Shown piece after piece: positions 1 to 12,600 of a stretch of 64,000 bases of DNA. The notes under the pieces are model-generated. The model was not told the DNA's origin and did not search any database. It saw only the letters and a program-made list of their open reading frames with translations. This DNA comes from Stropharia rugosoannulata (lineage: Eukaryota; Basidiomycota; Agaricomycetes; Agaricales; Strophariaceae): contig JANCIK010000001.1 in NCBI GenBank assembly GCA_028532985.1, forward strand, positions 2,852,001 through 2,916,000. The letters run 5' to 3'. How positions within the stretch are numbered: position 1 is the first letter of the stretch; each line of letters starts with the position of its first letter. The translations under genes were made by a program, and so were the position numbers.

Positions 1-1200
1 AGGCTGCTGATAGTGGCACAGGTTTTGCAATTTGTGACCATGCCCTGTGGATGCCGATGTTACATCGTGCGTACTTGGACACAAATGGACATGACATACG
101 CACGCGGAACGCAGCTTCGTGAGATACCTATTGTTGCATTGTTCGCATATGCCTGGGCCACTGAGTAAACTGCACCCCGTATGCGGATACAGCACTTTTG
201 CAGTGCATACAATTGAAGCGATTAGGTAGTATGCGACCTCAAGCGCCCTGGTTGGTCGCCTGGTTTCCAGCCTGCAACAGAGGGCTCATAGTCAATGGGC
301 GAGCGCAGATCTCGCCTACATCTGGACGATATGTATGGGGCGAATGTAGTTGGTAAATGTCCGTGATGGAAGGACATGAGCAAAACAGTGCGACAATGGC
401 AGAACTCTCGCGCACTTGTTTGTTTCGTTCGCATCTCAAATGCACAAAATCATAGATAGCTGTTTCCTATACAAGCCAGTTTGCCCGCCTCTACGCCGGC
501 GTCAGTGTTCCCTGCGATCGCTCCTTAATGTGACCAGTTCTGGGCGGACAACGATGGACATACGACGTGCAGAACACATACATTTGGTGGGCAGATATTT
601 ATAAGGACAACGGCAATCAGATGGTGGAAAGGACAGAAATGGATCCGGGCCCTGAAGGAGATGTCGCGTGATGATGCATATGCCCGACCGACTTCTACCC
701 GGCTTCTCTTCCTCTCGAGTACGTAGGTCTTCCTTCCCCACGATTTTTTTTTTGATGTTCCTCTGCTATGTGTGTTTCCCGGTACCGCGTCAGTCGGCCA
801 CTAGCACACCAAGCAGTGTGTTAGACTCCGTGGGAGTACACATACCAAGGAGGACGCGTGTTCATCGAAAGGCGCATAGAATGAATCCGGATCCTTCATC
901 AAGTTTCAAGCTATGCATAATTGATGTTATGAAGCTTGGTAGGCCGATAGGTACGGTATAACTAAAATTGTACCGAGAGGAAATAAGTCCTCGTAAGATA
1001 CAGTGAATTAAACGAGTCAGCTATGTAAGTACGACGAAAGACGATTACCAGAACCGCGACAGGAAATAGGCCGGTGCATACGAAATTAGTACGAATTGCA
1101 GGAGGATTATAGTAAATGATGCTAAGAAAAATAAAGCGTGAAAGCAGATATAGGTCGACGATCCAATGCAGAAGAATTAATTATCTATGATCGAACTACA
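1..1200. other. No gene recognised at left edge
   Basis: No reading frame here looks like a conserved protein, and the open frames on both strands are short with no family signature. The stretch lies beyond the 3' end of the truncated-looking Zn2Cys6 regulator. It includes a T-rich run near 745-755 and an AT-rich TATA-like patch near 595-603, but no gene follows to give that patch meaning. It could be the eroded remainder of the regulator or plain intergenic DNA. Confidence 0.5.
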
Positions 1201-1227
1201 TGCGGTAATCAGCCAGGGAGGTAAGTA

Positions 1228-2651
1228 TCAGTGAGGAGATGACATACATGAATTAGCGGTCATATGGAGCTGCATAAGTCCAGCGTAGGTGGTCCTCGCG
1301 CGATTGCGCTCATATTCTGTGGGATACAGTTCCATGTTCTCCTGCAACCCTAACTCTTGGGACATTTTGACGGCCATCCCATAGTATGTGCGGAAACCTA
1401 AGAAAGCCAAGAATAAACAAGCGTGACAGGCAGCTTATCCGGGAGATCAAGCTTACCAGGCAACCTGTGTTGATGATTCTCAAGCCAACAAAGGAGCATG
1501 ATGCCGTGCATGGTATCCCAAGAGGGAATATGTGCAACGCTGTTTAGAACGTGCTGCGGAGTCAAGCATCAATATGGTTAATGCCACTTGGAGCAAGATG
1601 AATGGAATCACCTTTGCGACGTCAGTGTAGCTTTCTGAGATGTTGTGCAAGTCGCGAGCAGAAAGATCAGTAAGATTAGAATGCCTGAGTTAATTGATGA
1701 TCATGAGTGGGTAAAGAAAGGCGACATTGTGTGTCCACGCACCTGACAGCCATGGCTGCAATACAATTGGCGACCACCATGGACATCCTCTGTTCCCAGA
1801 AGTCTCCCAGGGCGTCCTGGTAGGACAGGAAAGTAAAATCATGCCCGTACTTCTGGAAGAAGACTTGGATGAAGTGGGTCATGAGACTGGGATGGGGGCG
1901 CTGAGGATTCTCGGGGTCATATAGTTGCAGAGAGCGAATGTCTTGAGGATGCTGATAGGAGCGAGTATTAGCGGGGTAATGTAGTAGAGTTGGCGATTGT
2001 ACATGATTTGCATAATTATACGGTATTCCGTTGCCAGTCCTTAGCGAGTCGAACGAAGAAATAGAAGAGGATTGCCTATGTGGGGAAAGTCAATATAGGC
2101 AAGGGGAGGAATGCGGGGAGGCTGCGCACGTATGCGACCCACCCATATGATGGCGCGAGTCGGGGGTGTAGTACCGGCTGCCGTCGACATCCGGCGAGAC
2201 CATGCCGCTGGCCTTGGGCGACTGGGACGAGGAGCGGGGGAGGTTGGAGGGACTGGACGAGCTGGACGCGACTGAGTAGGGGTCAGGGGCTGGGTCGGAG
2301 CTGAATGGGGAATGTGAGCGGACAAATTGCAGGGAGGGGATATGACGCACCGAAGCTCAGTGGCGTACACGCCCGAGTTTGGACCCGCGATTGCTCTGCT
2401 GCGCTCTGCGAAGTAGCGCTCGCGGTCGCGGAACCGACATGGAATCTTTGCGGCCTTGCACGCCTCGCACTTTGTCTCTGGCGACGGCTGGAGACACTTG
2501 ATCTTTTTGAGGCGGCTGGGGACGGTCAGCGCGAGCAGAACGGGGGGCGGGGGACATACCAGTTGTCGCAGGAGGTGACGAGACGAGGGCGTTTCTTGTG
2601 GCCCTGGGCGTGCTGGGGGGATTCGATGATGAACTGGAACGAGTCTTCCAT
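1228..2651 (-). CDS. Zn2Cys6 fungal transcription factor, probably truncated at the C-terminus
   Basis: The first exons encode MEDSFQFIIESPQ followed by a basic stretch and a binuclear zinc cluster. After removal of a short intron the cluster reads CDNC-RLKKIKC, then CEACKAAKIPC, giving the six expected cysteines in C-x2-C-x6-C-x8-C-x2-C-x6-C spacing. A Ser/Pro-rich linker follows. Exons at about 1880-1676, 1560-1440 and 1410-1228 carry fungal-specific regulatory (Fungal_trans-like) signatures such as SWDTMHGIMLLCWLENH and GFRTYYGMAVKMSQELGL. Proteins of this family act in the nucleus as DNA-binding regulators. Here the regulatory domain stops soon after the ERNRARTTYAGL block, where family members usually continue for a few hundred residues, and no continuation is visible down to position 1. 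The start at 2651 is chosen because it immediately precedes the zinc cluster. Target genes are unknown. Confidence 0.72.
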
Positions 2652-3095
2652 GTCGGCGTGGACAAAAGGAACAAGTGCAGAGGTCGCGTTTAAATGAGTA
2701 TATGCACCTCCGATCTGATCTGGACCCAATACGGAAGCCCGTGGGAACTGCCTCTTGACAACTCGCTATGAAACACATCACACCCGGAACATTTTTCACG
2801 TTACCATGCTGACTAATCCCGTCACGCTCTCCCCACGCTCCCGTGGGCGCAGCACCCGGCTTCGCGGCACTAGCCCTCCGCCTAGCGCGGTCACGTATCG
2901 CCCTGCGTCAGATGTCACGCCTCAATGGGGACATGCCCAGCTCCCCTTGCTATAACCATCCATTGCATGCCAATATAGCTCTACTACCCATTCCGCCCAC
3001 CCGGCCTTGCCTCCCCGGCCTCGCCGTCTCGCGCTGACCCGCTCTGCCCGGCTTCCCACCGGTGCCCTGCCGCTGACTGACGTTCGTCTGCTGTA
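2652..3095. other. Intergenic, regulator 5' side to transporter 3' side
   Basis: This stretch holds the promoter of the Zn2Cys6 gene and the 3' flank of the SLC35-like gene. It is GC-rich with CG-containing palindromic words around 2830-2900. I see no conserved reading frame. Confidence 0.5.
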
Positions 3096-4699
3096 TCATC
3101 TGAATTTCGAGGGCCCTCCTACGCGCCCCGCGTTCAGCAACGCGACCCTGGAACCCGAGTACAAGTCACGCACCTCATTATCTAGGTCCCCATCGTGGGT
3201 CGAGGTCAACCGGATCGTTTCTTCATCCTGAGCACCGTACCCTGCATTGTCCGTCGATGTCATCATCTCGCCCTCGTCAAAAATAGGTTTTCCATGCGCG
3301 TCCAAGGGAACCGTTGACTCCAGCGATTTACGGTATTTATGGTGCGTGAACAGGCCAATTCCTGAAACCGGATTAATCGCACACAACTCACAAGCGAACG
3401 CGCCAGTCCACATACCGCATACTGTGATTGCTACTCCAATGCTATTCACCACTGTGATGTCGTCACCGAAATACCACGAAGAGATCATGATTGTCGACAC
3501 CTCCTTTGCGATTCCAGCAATTGACATAGGAACAACGCCCGTCCGAAGAATAATGCTGAACAGAATGCATCAAGACCACGTTTTTTTTTTCAAGTTGGTC
3601 CACGCGCGCAAACTTACTAAAATTCGCTCAGAACCATGCAGAACGCGATCACTCCCGGAAGTGTCAAATATGATACTGTTTCCACTGTCTTCAGGACGCC
3701 GTCAAAGAATTGGCTGCGGAATATTGTTGGCCACCGTTCTAGAGACATGCTAACAACCGCCAGAGTAGCGCCCATACTCGGAGCGAGCCAGAAAATCGTT
3801 GCCGCCGGATTGTCTAGCCCCATCTTCTTGTCCTTAAGTAGGACCTGGGTAAGACTCCATCGCAAACCGCCCAAGGCACTCGCACTGATCACCAAAATGA
3901 AGCCCTCGAACACAAAGTGCGTTTGGGTTGCGACCATCAACAGAACGCCCGAAAATATCAGGAATATTACACCGACCAGCCTCCAGGAGAATGATTCCAG
4001 ACCAAATGCGAAAGCGAATATTAGCACAAATATCAGCGAGGAAGATTTGCACATTGCTGCATAGGTGCCACGCATGAGCCTCGTATGCAAAGAAAAGTGT
4101 AATGCTCACTGAAGAAAGATAAAGTAATTGTTTTAAGTGATAGATTAGATAGTCCTATATCTAGACCTGTGGCCATAGCAGTCGGAACGACTTTTTTTCT
4201 TGACGAGCGTTCCATTGTGAGCTGGTGTCATGAGGTATAGGAGATGCGGCTTACCCATAGTCCTTGGGTTGTGGGTTATGCGCTGGTTTAAACCTCTTTG
4301 GCCAAATAGCACGCAGGGTAGCAGCAAGCGAAAACTGGATCCACATATGCATCATGGTGACGAAAACAGGGGCCGGAAAGCCTAGTTTCGTGGGCGAGAA
4401 CATCCATTTGTTGTACAGAGATAGCAAAGTCGAGAAGAAGAACCTAGGGAAGGGTCAGGAAGTGCAAGTTTCCCTACGAATAGGGCGTCTAATGCTTACC
4501 ATGACGCAATAAATAAAGAGTTGATGATAGCGTTCCTCCACCACATGCGCTTCTTTTCTACCAGAGATGCCAAATGCATTCCTTCGCGCATGCTTGCGCT
4601 ACTGAGGAGTATATTACTCTCATCGTCTGATAGTCGCAAGGGCTCTCGTTCCTGTTCGTTTTGCTCTAAATCATCTGTAGGGGGGTAAGGCCGTTCCAT
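3096..4699 (-). CDS. SLC35C2-like / triose-phosphate-transporter family membrane protein
   Basis: A multi-exon gene for a drug/metabolite-transporter-type protein. An acidic cytosolic N-terminus (MERPYPPTDDLEQNEQERE) is followed by transmembrane segments. The diagnostic stretch is split across exons: VVPTAMATGLDIGLSNLSLK, then MCKSSSLIFVLIFAFAFGLE and FSWRLVGVIFLIFSGVLL. Next come GLRWSLTQVLLKDKKMGLDNP, and a last membrane block ending in a conserved HKYRKS-STVPLDAHG tail and an acidic C-terminus. The family (TPT/nucleotide-sugar transporter clan, SLC35C2 branch) sits in the Golgi or endosomal membrane; a GDP-fucose-related role is known for the human protein, but the substrate here cannot be read from sequence. 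The start at 4699 is the first ATG in frame; an upstream in-frame codon at 4759 is GTG. About five short introns are needed to join the blocks. Confidence 0.82.
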
Positions 4700-5908
4700 G
4701 ATCCATCTACGTGGTTGTTGGTTGGAGGAAGGAGGCACGTGAGAGAGTTGTCGAGGCACTGTTGTTGCTCTTAGGCCTCCAATAGGCCTCCAATAGGCCT
4801 GGTCACACTAATTATTTAGTATAGCTTAGTATTCAAGTAATAACACCAGCTCACGACCTTACTCATTTACAGGCTTTTACAGGCACTGGGTCTGAGCCTT
4901 CGTTGATGACACTAAGTGTACCGGCGGGAGCCTCCATACCCGTTGCTCAGGGGATACTCGCATCTGCATAAGGTGACATGCAACTGACACGAAGATGTGT
5001 ATGTATGCATGTATGCACCAGTATGCACCCCGCGAAAGCCACGCGAGAGAGTCTGAGAGAGTCTTAGGGTTTGACCTTCTCAACAGTCTGGCATCGGTGT
5101 AGTTTCTGGCCCGACGCCGCGATTAAGATTTCACCCAAGCCTAAGAATTTAGAAATCAACAATATACATACATACATCAAGAATATATGGATCTGGAAGT
5201 GTGAAGCGTATTTAGCAGCAGTGGAGAGTGTTGCTACAGTGTGCGCGCGTTTTATTTGATACATATGATGGGTATCAAAGCTTAGCATGTCAGGTCTGCT
5301 AAATTGTTTTCCCTTGTGAAGGGCTAGCACGGACAATGGACATGCTTTATGCGCCAGAGTCTAGAGAAGACGCTGTCAAGCTGTCTATGATAGACAAGCA
5401 TTTCAGTCCCCAAATGAGTTGAGATTTTCTGCGAGTTTGACGCTTATTTGAGTACGCCGAACGATTTAGCCTTGGATCGTGACAGCCCGCTGTGTTAAGG
5501 AACGAGTGCGGAAACGAACTTGACGAAACCAGTCAAATGCCGTCTGCGAGCCTTGATGAGCCGGAGTTTAAGCCGATGACGACCTTTGATGACCTCTTGC
5601 GCTCTGCATACGTACGTCGAGATGCCTATGTAAGGTGTTTACAAGTGAAAATGCTGCTTATTTTGGTGCCACAAGACCCACTCGTAGTTCCGCATGCATA
5701 ACCAAAGTCGTCAAAATCCAGGCACAGTGGATACGACATATGTCCATCACACTTGTAAAGTCTGCCAGTTTGACTCCCGAAGTGCAAAGCTACACCGAAT
5801 ATCACACGCATAGCCAAGCATAGCCTTTGCCCATTTGCGAAAATGAAGTCTTTGATTGCAACTGGACGGCACTGGACTACAGGGGGTAATATATAATAAT
5901 AGAGCAAT
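4700..5908. other. Intergenic region with short simple repeats
   Basis: About 1.2 kb between the transporter promoter and the 3' end of MED31. It contains the 11-bp tandem repeat at 4773-4800, a TATG/ATGC-rich run near 4997-5030 and an ATAC-rich run near 5160-5175. Short open frames exist on both strands, but none has a recognisable motif. Confidence 0.5.
4773..4800. repeat. Short tandem repeat, 11-bp unit aggcctccaat
   Basis: Two complete copies of aggcctccaat (4773-4783, 4784-4794) are followed by a partial third (aggcct, 4795-4800). The repeat lies about 75 bp upstream of the transporter ATG on the minus strand, so it falls in that gene's promoter or 5' leader. No function is implied. Confidence 0.85.
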
Positions 5909-6448
5909 TTACGCAGCTGGTTTAGCGCCTTCAGAATCGGCATTGGCGACAGGTGCGTTAGGGGGCTTCCCCACAGATGGGTCGCGCCTTTTCAGGGCAT
6001 GTATCAGAAGAAGTAAATGCGCAAACAAGATGAAGTTATCTCACCATGTTCGCCAATGGTCGAATTGCTTTTGGTTCAAATATTCTCTCAGAAATTCATC
6101 TTTCTTCATCCGAGATCGGAATTCAGCGTGTTGTAGTAATTCCAAGTGGTGAAGAGCGTGAGGATAGCTTTGAGACATCCCAGTCAGGCTGGATAGTCGC
6201 TAGAAAAGCAGCGTATATGCCTACTGAATGAAGCGTGCATAGTCTTTTTCTTTGAAGTAAAGCAAGTAGTTGAGAAAGTTTATAAAAGCAGGCTGTTCCA
6301 GGATGTTCTGCTGGGCCAGAGAGTGCAAATAAAAAGGATTCGCGAGAGCTTGCACGAATTCCAATTCGAGCTCAAACCTGGCGCGATTGACTACCTTTGG
6401 ATCGGATGAAACAGGACTTGTGGCATCATTCGTCCCATGGACCTCCAT
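5909..6448 (-). CDS. MED31: Mediator complex subunit 31 (Soh1 family)
   Basis: Three exons, 6448-6225, 6167-6045 and 5987-5909, join in frame to about 141 residues, the usual size of fungal Med31. The conserved Soh1 core is clear: [20 protein letters not shown], then [19 protein letters not shown], and across the intron [13 protein letters not shown] and FDHWRTW. Med31 belongs to the middle module of Mediator, which links transcription factors to RNA polymerase II in the nucleus. The C-terminal tail is short, alanine/proline-rich and non-conserved. The start is the ATG at 6448; an in-frame codon two residues upstream is TTG. The gene is divergent from UCH37, with 289 bp between the ATGs. Confidence 0.93.
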
Positions 6449-6737
6449 TGCCAAAAGACTAGACTAGAGTTTGACAAGGTCGCGCTGGACTTGCCAATGT
6501 TCGAGCTTGGTTCGAGCTAAAGGAAATCTGCAGGCTGGCACACGCCAACTTGATTGTCAAGAAATGAATTGACGCATGCACAATGCTTTGTTTTGTGTTA
6601 TTTATTGAACGGCTCCCTGCCAAATAAGAAGTGACATGTGTCTCTCGTCCTACACATTTTTTGCATGTGGAGAACTTGCAAAGAACTTGACACTTCTATC
6701 ATCTATCTCAAGCCCATCCCGTTGTATTTATTTCTGA

Positions 6738-7957
6738 ATGTCTGCTGATGAGGAATCCAGTGGCTGGCAATTGACTGAGTCAGATCCAGGCGTTTTCACG
6801 TATGTGGTCAAATCTTTTTGGCTATATCACGGCATCATTTGACTTGCATTCAACGGTCCAAAAGCGAGCTATTGAAATCTCTGGGGCTACCATTCATAGT
6901 TGATGACCTGTATTCCCTCGATCCGGACTCTCTAGCTGCACTGCAACCGCTACACGCTCTTATATTTTTGTTCAAATGGGTTCCTACTTCGTCGGATTCA
7001 GGTGCACCAGCGCGCGCTGGTGCCGATGACCCAGAATTTCCCGGCTTCTTTGCTCACCAGGTGGTAAATAATGCCTGTGCTACGCTAGCAGTCTTAAATG
7101 CTCTCGGAAATATACCCGCGCTTCATGCAGGACCTCAACTAACGGAACTCCTTCAATTTACGCAAGGCATGGACGCGCAGACGCGTGGCCTGGTAATAAC
7201 AAGTGCCGATTGGCTCAGAGAAATGCATAATGCACTTTCTCCGCCGAGCGCGTTTTCCCTAGATGGGCTGGGACTTCCAAAGGGAAAGTCAGAGGATGCC
7301 TACCACTTCGTGGTGTATCTTCCCGTGATGGGAGCTCTCTACGAACTTGACGGCCTTGAACCTTATGCCATTCGGCATGGTGAAGTTGAACAAACCGGTG
7401 AAGGCTGGCTAAAAACTGCAAGGTACACATTTTAAATCACCTGCCCAACTATAAACTAAAACATCAGCTCTACGGCAGAGAAGTCATTGAAGCTCGTATC
7501 AACACTTACCCCGTTGGCGCTGTATGTGAATTAATCAACAGTCTGTCTGCTCTACCCCTAACTTATGACCATGTCCAGCTTGAATTTAGTCTTCTGGCCT
7601 TGAGGGATGATCCATTACCAGCTTTGCGCTCTGAATTGGAGCGAGTCCAAACAACGGGAGATTCCTCATTTGCCAGCGAGATTCTCTCTAGGATTTCTAA
7701 TGAAACTACGAAACGCGAGCGATGGGCTGTTAGTAAACTTTTCTCCGGTCTGTACGCATATTCAACTGACTCCTCTTTGTCATCTATAGTTTGAAAATAG
7801 CTTGCGCAGCCATAACCATGTTGGTTTAGTACAAGCACTTCTGCTAGCTTTGGCCAAAGCAGGGAGGCTAGCTCCTGCCGAAGAGGTTGCCAAAAAGGCT
7901 ATGAAAGAGCGATTAGAGCAGAGGAAAGCCCGAGGCGAGGATATGGATGAGGACTAG
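6738..7957 (+). CDS. UCH37: Ubiquitin C-terminal hydrolase UCH37/UCHL5 (peptidase C12)
   Basis: Four exons (6738-6799, 6865-7422, 7479-7728, 7790-7957) give a 345-residue protein, close to the human length of 329. It starts SADEESSGWQLTESDPGVFT, the typical UCH N-terminus. The catalytic triad is visible: Cys92 in VNNACAT, His168 in AYHFVVY and Asp183 in YELDGLEP, with the 15-residue His-Asp spacing of the family. After the active-site domain a KTAREVIEARI helix leads into the C-terminal ULD-like region (FENSLRSHNHVGLVQALLLAL), which in UCH37 binds Rpn13 on the proteasome or NFRKB of INO80. The end is Lys/Glu-rich. It trims ubiquitin from proteasome substrates. Apparent stops in single frames all fall in the three short introns, so the gene looks intact. 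Confidence 0.95.
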
Positions 7958-8564
7958 ATCTAATCGTGGATAGGTACAGTCCACATGTTTTTCTCTTGTA
8001 ATATATTTTAAACTTTATCTTGCGCGCTGAAACTTTGACTGATTTACATGTACTATACATCCGTATATATCAGCAATTGTCAATTTCGGCACAATTGAAG
8101 ACACAAGCTCAGGAAGGCATGTAGAGTTATATCATCTTGGCTCCATTACATCAATCCACTCTTGCTCTAATCGTGACTCCGTTTACCTCTCTATCGGGAG
8201 AAAAGCGTATGTGCAACCCTTTGAAAGCTTGCGCAGCATCATTGCAAGATGTATCGAATTACCGGTGACGGCCTTACCATAGGCGAGCTGTTACTGTGGT
8301 AACTTGGGGATAGTGGATTTTTCTCAGACTTTACTATGTAGAACTGTGTACTGCTTACTACAGCTTACTGCGGATGCGGGAGATTGCTGAGGTGAGGTTT
8401 GTATTACACATGTGTATGATGTTCCTTTGCTTATGATGATCGCATGTAAGTACGCCGTGTAATAATGGGAAACACGCGCCAGTTAAAAACATAATTATAA
8501 CTTACATGGGCGGGTTCTCGAATCTTGATTATACATACAACATACTTTCACGTTCTCTCACGAC
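7958..8564. other. Intergenic, no gene seen
   Basis: About 600 bp of AT-rich sequence holding the 3' flank of UCH37 and the promoter of the following dehydrogenase. Nothing else is recognisable. Confidence 0.5.
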
Positions 8565-9557
8565 ATGGCACACACTATCGCAGTTATCGCTGCTGGTGCG
8601 ATGGGGTCGAATGTCGGTCGTAAGCTTGTCGAGGCAGGAAACCTAGTTCTCACCAACCTAGAAGGCCGATCAGAGGCAACACGAGACCGAGCTAGAAAAG
8701 CGGGAATGGTGGACGCATCTTGGAGCGACATCGTGAAAAAGGCTGATATTGTGTTAAGCATAATTCCGCCTCGCGACGCGGTCTCATTTGCGGAACGGCT
8801 TTTGCGCGAACACAATTCTGTGGATAGAATTGACAAGGCTCCACTAATTTTTGCGGATTGCAACGCAGTAAATGTCGTCACTATAAAGGCCATTGCTTCG
8901 CTGTTTGTGAACTCTACAGTTAAATTCATAGATGGCTGCATTATCGGAGGACCTCCATCGGGAACATATGTCCCAACAGTTTATGGATCGACGGACCCAG
9001 GAGATGAGAGTGCATTGATACTTTTCGAAGACACGATTAGAACAAGTGGAATCACAGTGAGGCTACTTAACGGAGAGGATTCGCAGGTTGGGAACGCCAG
9101 CGCGCTCAAGATGTCGTATGCTGTAAATCTCGGCACATTTGTCCATGGAGAAAAATCGACTGATAGTATACTCAGGGCATTTCCAAGGGGCTAACAGGAC
9201 TGTTCACGACGATTATTCTGGGTAGGCGCTGATTTTCTATAAGACTGCAGATGCTGACTACCATGTGTAGCTGCCCATGCCAACTCGCCTGCCACGAGTG
9301 CGGCACTAGTGCAGGAGCTCAGAGATTCGCAACCCGAGCTTCTGCAGCGGATCACACGCGCTGTGCCTGCAATGATCCCGAAAGCTTATCGATGGGTGGG
9401 CGAGATGGAGGAGATTGCAGGATTTGTCGGAGGCGGCGAGGCAGACATTTATCATGGAATGGCAGCAATATATGAACGGGTGGAGCGGTCTGTGGGCGCG
9501 GGAGGTGGGGACATTGATGTACTAGCAGCGTTTGTAGATGCGGCCAAGCAAGTGTAA
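8565..9557 (+). CDS. NAD(P)-binding 6-phosphogluconate/hydroxyisobutyrate dehydrogenase-like protein
   Basis: Three exons (8565-9122, 9188-9221, 9271-9557) give 292 residues. The N-terminal Rossmann motif reads IAVIAAGAMGSNVGRKLVEAG, followed by KADIVLSIIPPRDA and DGCIIGGPPSGTYVP, the substrate-site region of beta-hydroxyacid dehydrogenases. The helical C-terminal half (ALKMSYAGLTGLFTTIIL, then MIPKAYRWVGEMEEIAGF) matches the DUF1932-type C-terminus found in one branch of this superfamily. It probably oxidises or reduces a small beta-hydroxy acid using NAD(P); the substrate cannot be inferred. The first glycine of the usual GxGxxG is replaced by Ala (AAGAMG). The middle exon is only 34 nt. 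Confidence 0.85.
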
Positions 9558-9674
9558 TCTAATCAATAGTAGCGTGCACCATGCCACCTGCAGGCTTCAT
9601 TCCATTCTCTATATGCCACACCCACGACTCTTTTGCTGATACCCATATCCTGATACCCCTGTTGTCCTAATTGC

Positions 9675-12600
9675 ATGAAACTCTCCGTAACTACTAACGT
9701 CCACGAGGAAAGCCCTCCTTCCCCTCAAACGCCACCCCAATCCGCATCTGCTGAGCACCAAGACCCCACCCCTTCCTCGACGTCCTCTCCCACGCGCAAA
9801 CTCCCAAAATCTGCCATAAAACAGGCTTCTGTCAGACCTTTGGCGCGTCCGAGCGCTCCGACCACACCGACACACGATTCGTCAGGAGATGACGCGACTT
9901 GGGGGGCCAACTTTTGGGTCACCTTGGTAGATCCACAGGTACGTCTGATAGGTGCATGACTTTGACAGCGACATTCTCATCCAGAACAGAGCCAGACATC
10001 ATTTTATGCTTGTCCTGCCACGGGACAAGTGAGCTGGGACCCTCCTGTCGGTACCTTTGTGTATGTCCTTGGGTCTACTTTACGCCATGAGCTCATGTTT
10101 TCCCAAGGCTTCCTCCCAGCGAGGATGGTGAATGGTGGGAACTCTCTGACGAGTCGCGAGGTGGACTTCCTTATTATTATCAAACGAAAACCGGTGAAAC
10201 GAAGTGGGAGCGTCCAAGTGGCTTTGTTATTCCTCTAGGGATCCTTCAGGTACGTCATGAAGCCCCGGGCATTGGAAGCAATCCGCAGCTTTGTCTAACC
10301 AGTAACATACCTATTAACTGACATTACTTTCAGAACACTGCCGCTGGTCGGCGCCTGTCTCAGACCACATTTGACCATTTTTCCAAACTGATACCTAATA
10401 ATAAAAGGGTGGGTAATTCATTTTATTCTTGTCAACTCAGTTCCTGTTTAACACGAACCATTTAAGAATGCTAATGCGGCTGTTTCCCCTCCATCTGTCC
10501 AAGTTATCGGACCTCAACCAGCTAATGGAAAATACCCTGTCCGGAAATCGATATCCGTTGATCCTGCTTCAACTAATTTTGCCGCATCTTCGAACCGACA
10601 TATCATTGCAAGTGCTCAACTCACTCCTATACCGGGCTCCCCCAATGTCAGTCACGTATCGGGCGCGTCCTCAGTCGCATCTGATGATAGCAAGGACCGA
10701 TGGAATACGCCGCTGAAGAAAGAATCTCCCAGTCGTAAATCCCGGAATGAGCAGCAAACGCGTGATCCAGACTCTCCAACGCGTCCCAGATCTAAATCAA
10801 CGAATTTCACCTCTGTTCGTCCTCAACCACCTACAAGCCTAGCTGCTGCACTGGAAATTTTGTCTACGTCACAATCAGAAAGCGGACACGGGACGGCTGA
10901 GAAGGGATCCAATGGCGAATATGCTATTGAGAGTGGCAGTAACGGATATACGACTATGGACGACACATTATCTACACCTTCACGAAGAGTGCGAAATGCG
11001 ACTCCTTCACCATCGCGTCCTGTACCAGAGATACCAAAATTTCCTCCGTTAGTGGGTGGCAAGCCTATCAGTGGACCGATACTAAACCCTGGTGAGTTGA
11101 TTTGCGGGACCCAATATCTTTCTAAGGGAGTCTATGCTAACATGAAGGCCAGCCGCCACATTTCAAATGAGCCCTGTAAAAAATCGAGCTAATGGGAAGC
11201 CGATCACCGTTGAACCTTCTCTGCGTTCGTTTCCGGGAGCATCATTGGCCACTCTAAATTCCGGGTTAGTGAGCTATGACCGCATAAATGCTTTACTAAT
11301 CATCGAGAAGACTATACCCAACATTACCGCTTGCCTTGGCATCGGATATCCAACAATTCTCTGAGTCTGAATATGCACGTCAATATTTCTCGACTCACCG
11401 AACCGGTTTTTTATTCAAGAGGAGAGTACCGGTGGCACAGCTCATGGTTTGGCAGAAAGTATGCTATTCTCCTGGATCTTTGCTATATATACCGTACTGA
11501 CTTGCATTTAGGCACCTTTAACATCGCCTCTTCTTCTCTTGAAGAGCACGCTACAGAGAGATGCGGTCAAAATCTTCAAAGTTATACAACACATAATGGG
11601 CGATCGTGAACGTGAAAGAGTGGTGAATGTACGACTGCAGCCAGACGCTCATGTCTCAATGATCAACTCAATAAATGCGTCAACTTTGTCCTTGTCGACG
11701 CATGCTATTGGTCTACTAGAGGAAGAGCGTTGGCTTCTCGCAGAAGGCCTGAAGCATGGCGAATTGCGGGACGAAATCTATTGTCAGTTGATGAAACAGC
11801 TGACGAGCAATCCGAGCAAGTACGGCATTAATTTCTAATTCTACCCTTGGTGCTTTACTTATAGGGTCTTTTATGTTAGAGAAAGTGCATTTAGAGGATG
11901 GCAGCTGCTCTGCGTTCTTTTAATTACATTCCCACCGTCCAAAAATTTTGAAACATATCTTCAAGCATTTATCCAAAAGCATACGACTCAGCAAGAAGGC
12001 AGAATTGATGTCATGGCAAAATATTGTTTACGGCGACTCGCTTCCATTTCGAAAAAGGGTCCCAGAGGGAAACCACCTATGATCGCCGAGATTGAGACAG
12101 CTTCTGTGAGTGGGAATGTACACCAATGAGTCAGAAACCAGTTTATAACTAATTTTTAATGCGCAGGACGCCGCTTTTAATCCATCGACATTTGGAGAGT
12201 CGCTAGATGCCATCATCCGCCTCCAAGAACGCAGCTATCCTCATCAGAAGATACCCATCATCCTTCCGTTTCTGGCGGATGGAATTTTAGCACTTGGAGG
12301 CACCAAGGCAGAAGGAATATTCCGTGTACCAGGCGACAATGACTCGGTTTCTGCTCTTAAGCTCCGCATCGACAAAGGTTACTATACTCTGGATAGCGTG
12401 GATGACCCGCATGTTCTCGCATCACTCATAAAATTATGGCTGCGGGAGTTATGCGATCCACTTATCCCAGAGGAGCTGTACAATGAATGCGTGGAACATT
12501 CGAAAGAACCTGAAGCATGTATCCAGATCGTTGAGAGACTACCCACGATTAACAGGCGTGTGGTGCTTTTCGTTATTAGCTTCCTACAAATTTTCCTAGA

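Noticed and set aside
1..1200. Several 60-97 codon frames at the left edge
   Set aside because: They overlap on both strands, lack motifs and have no splice context.
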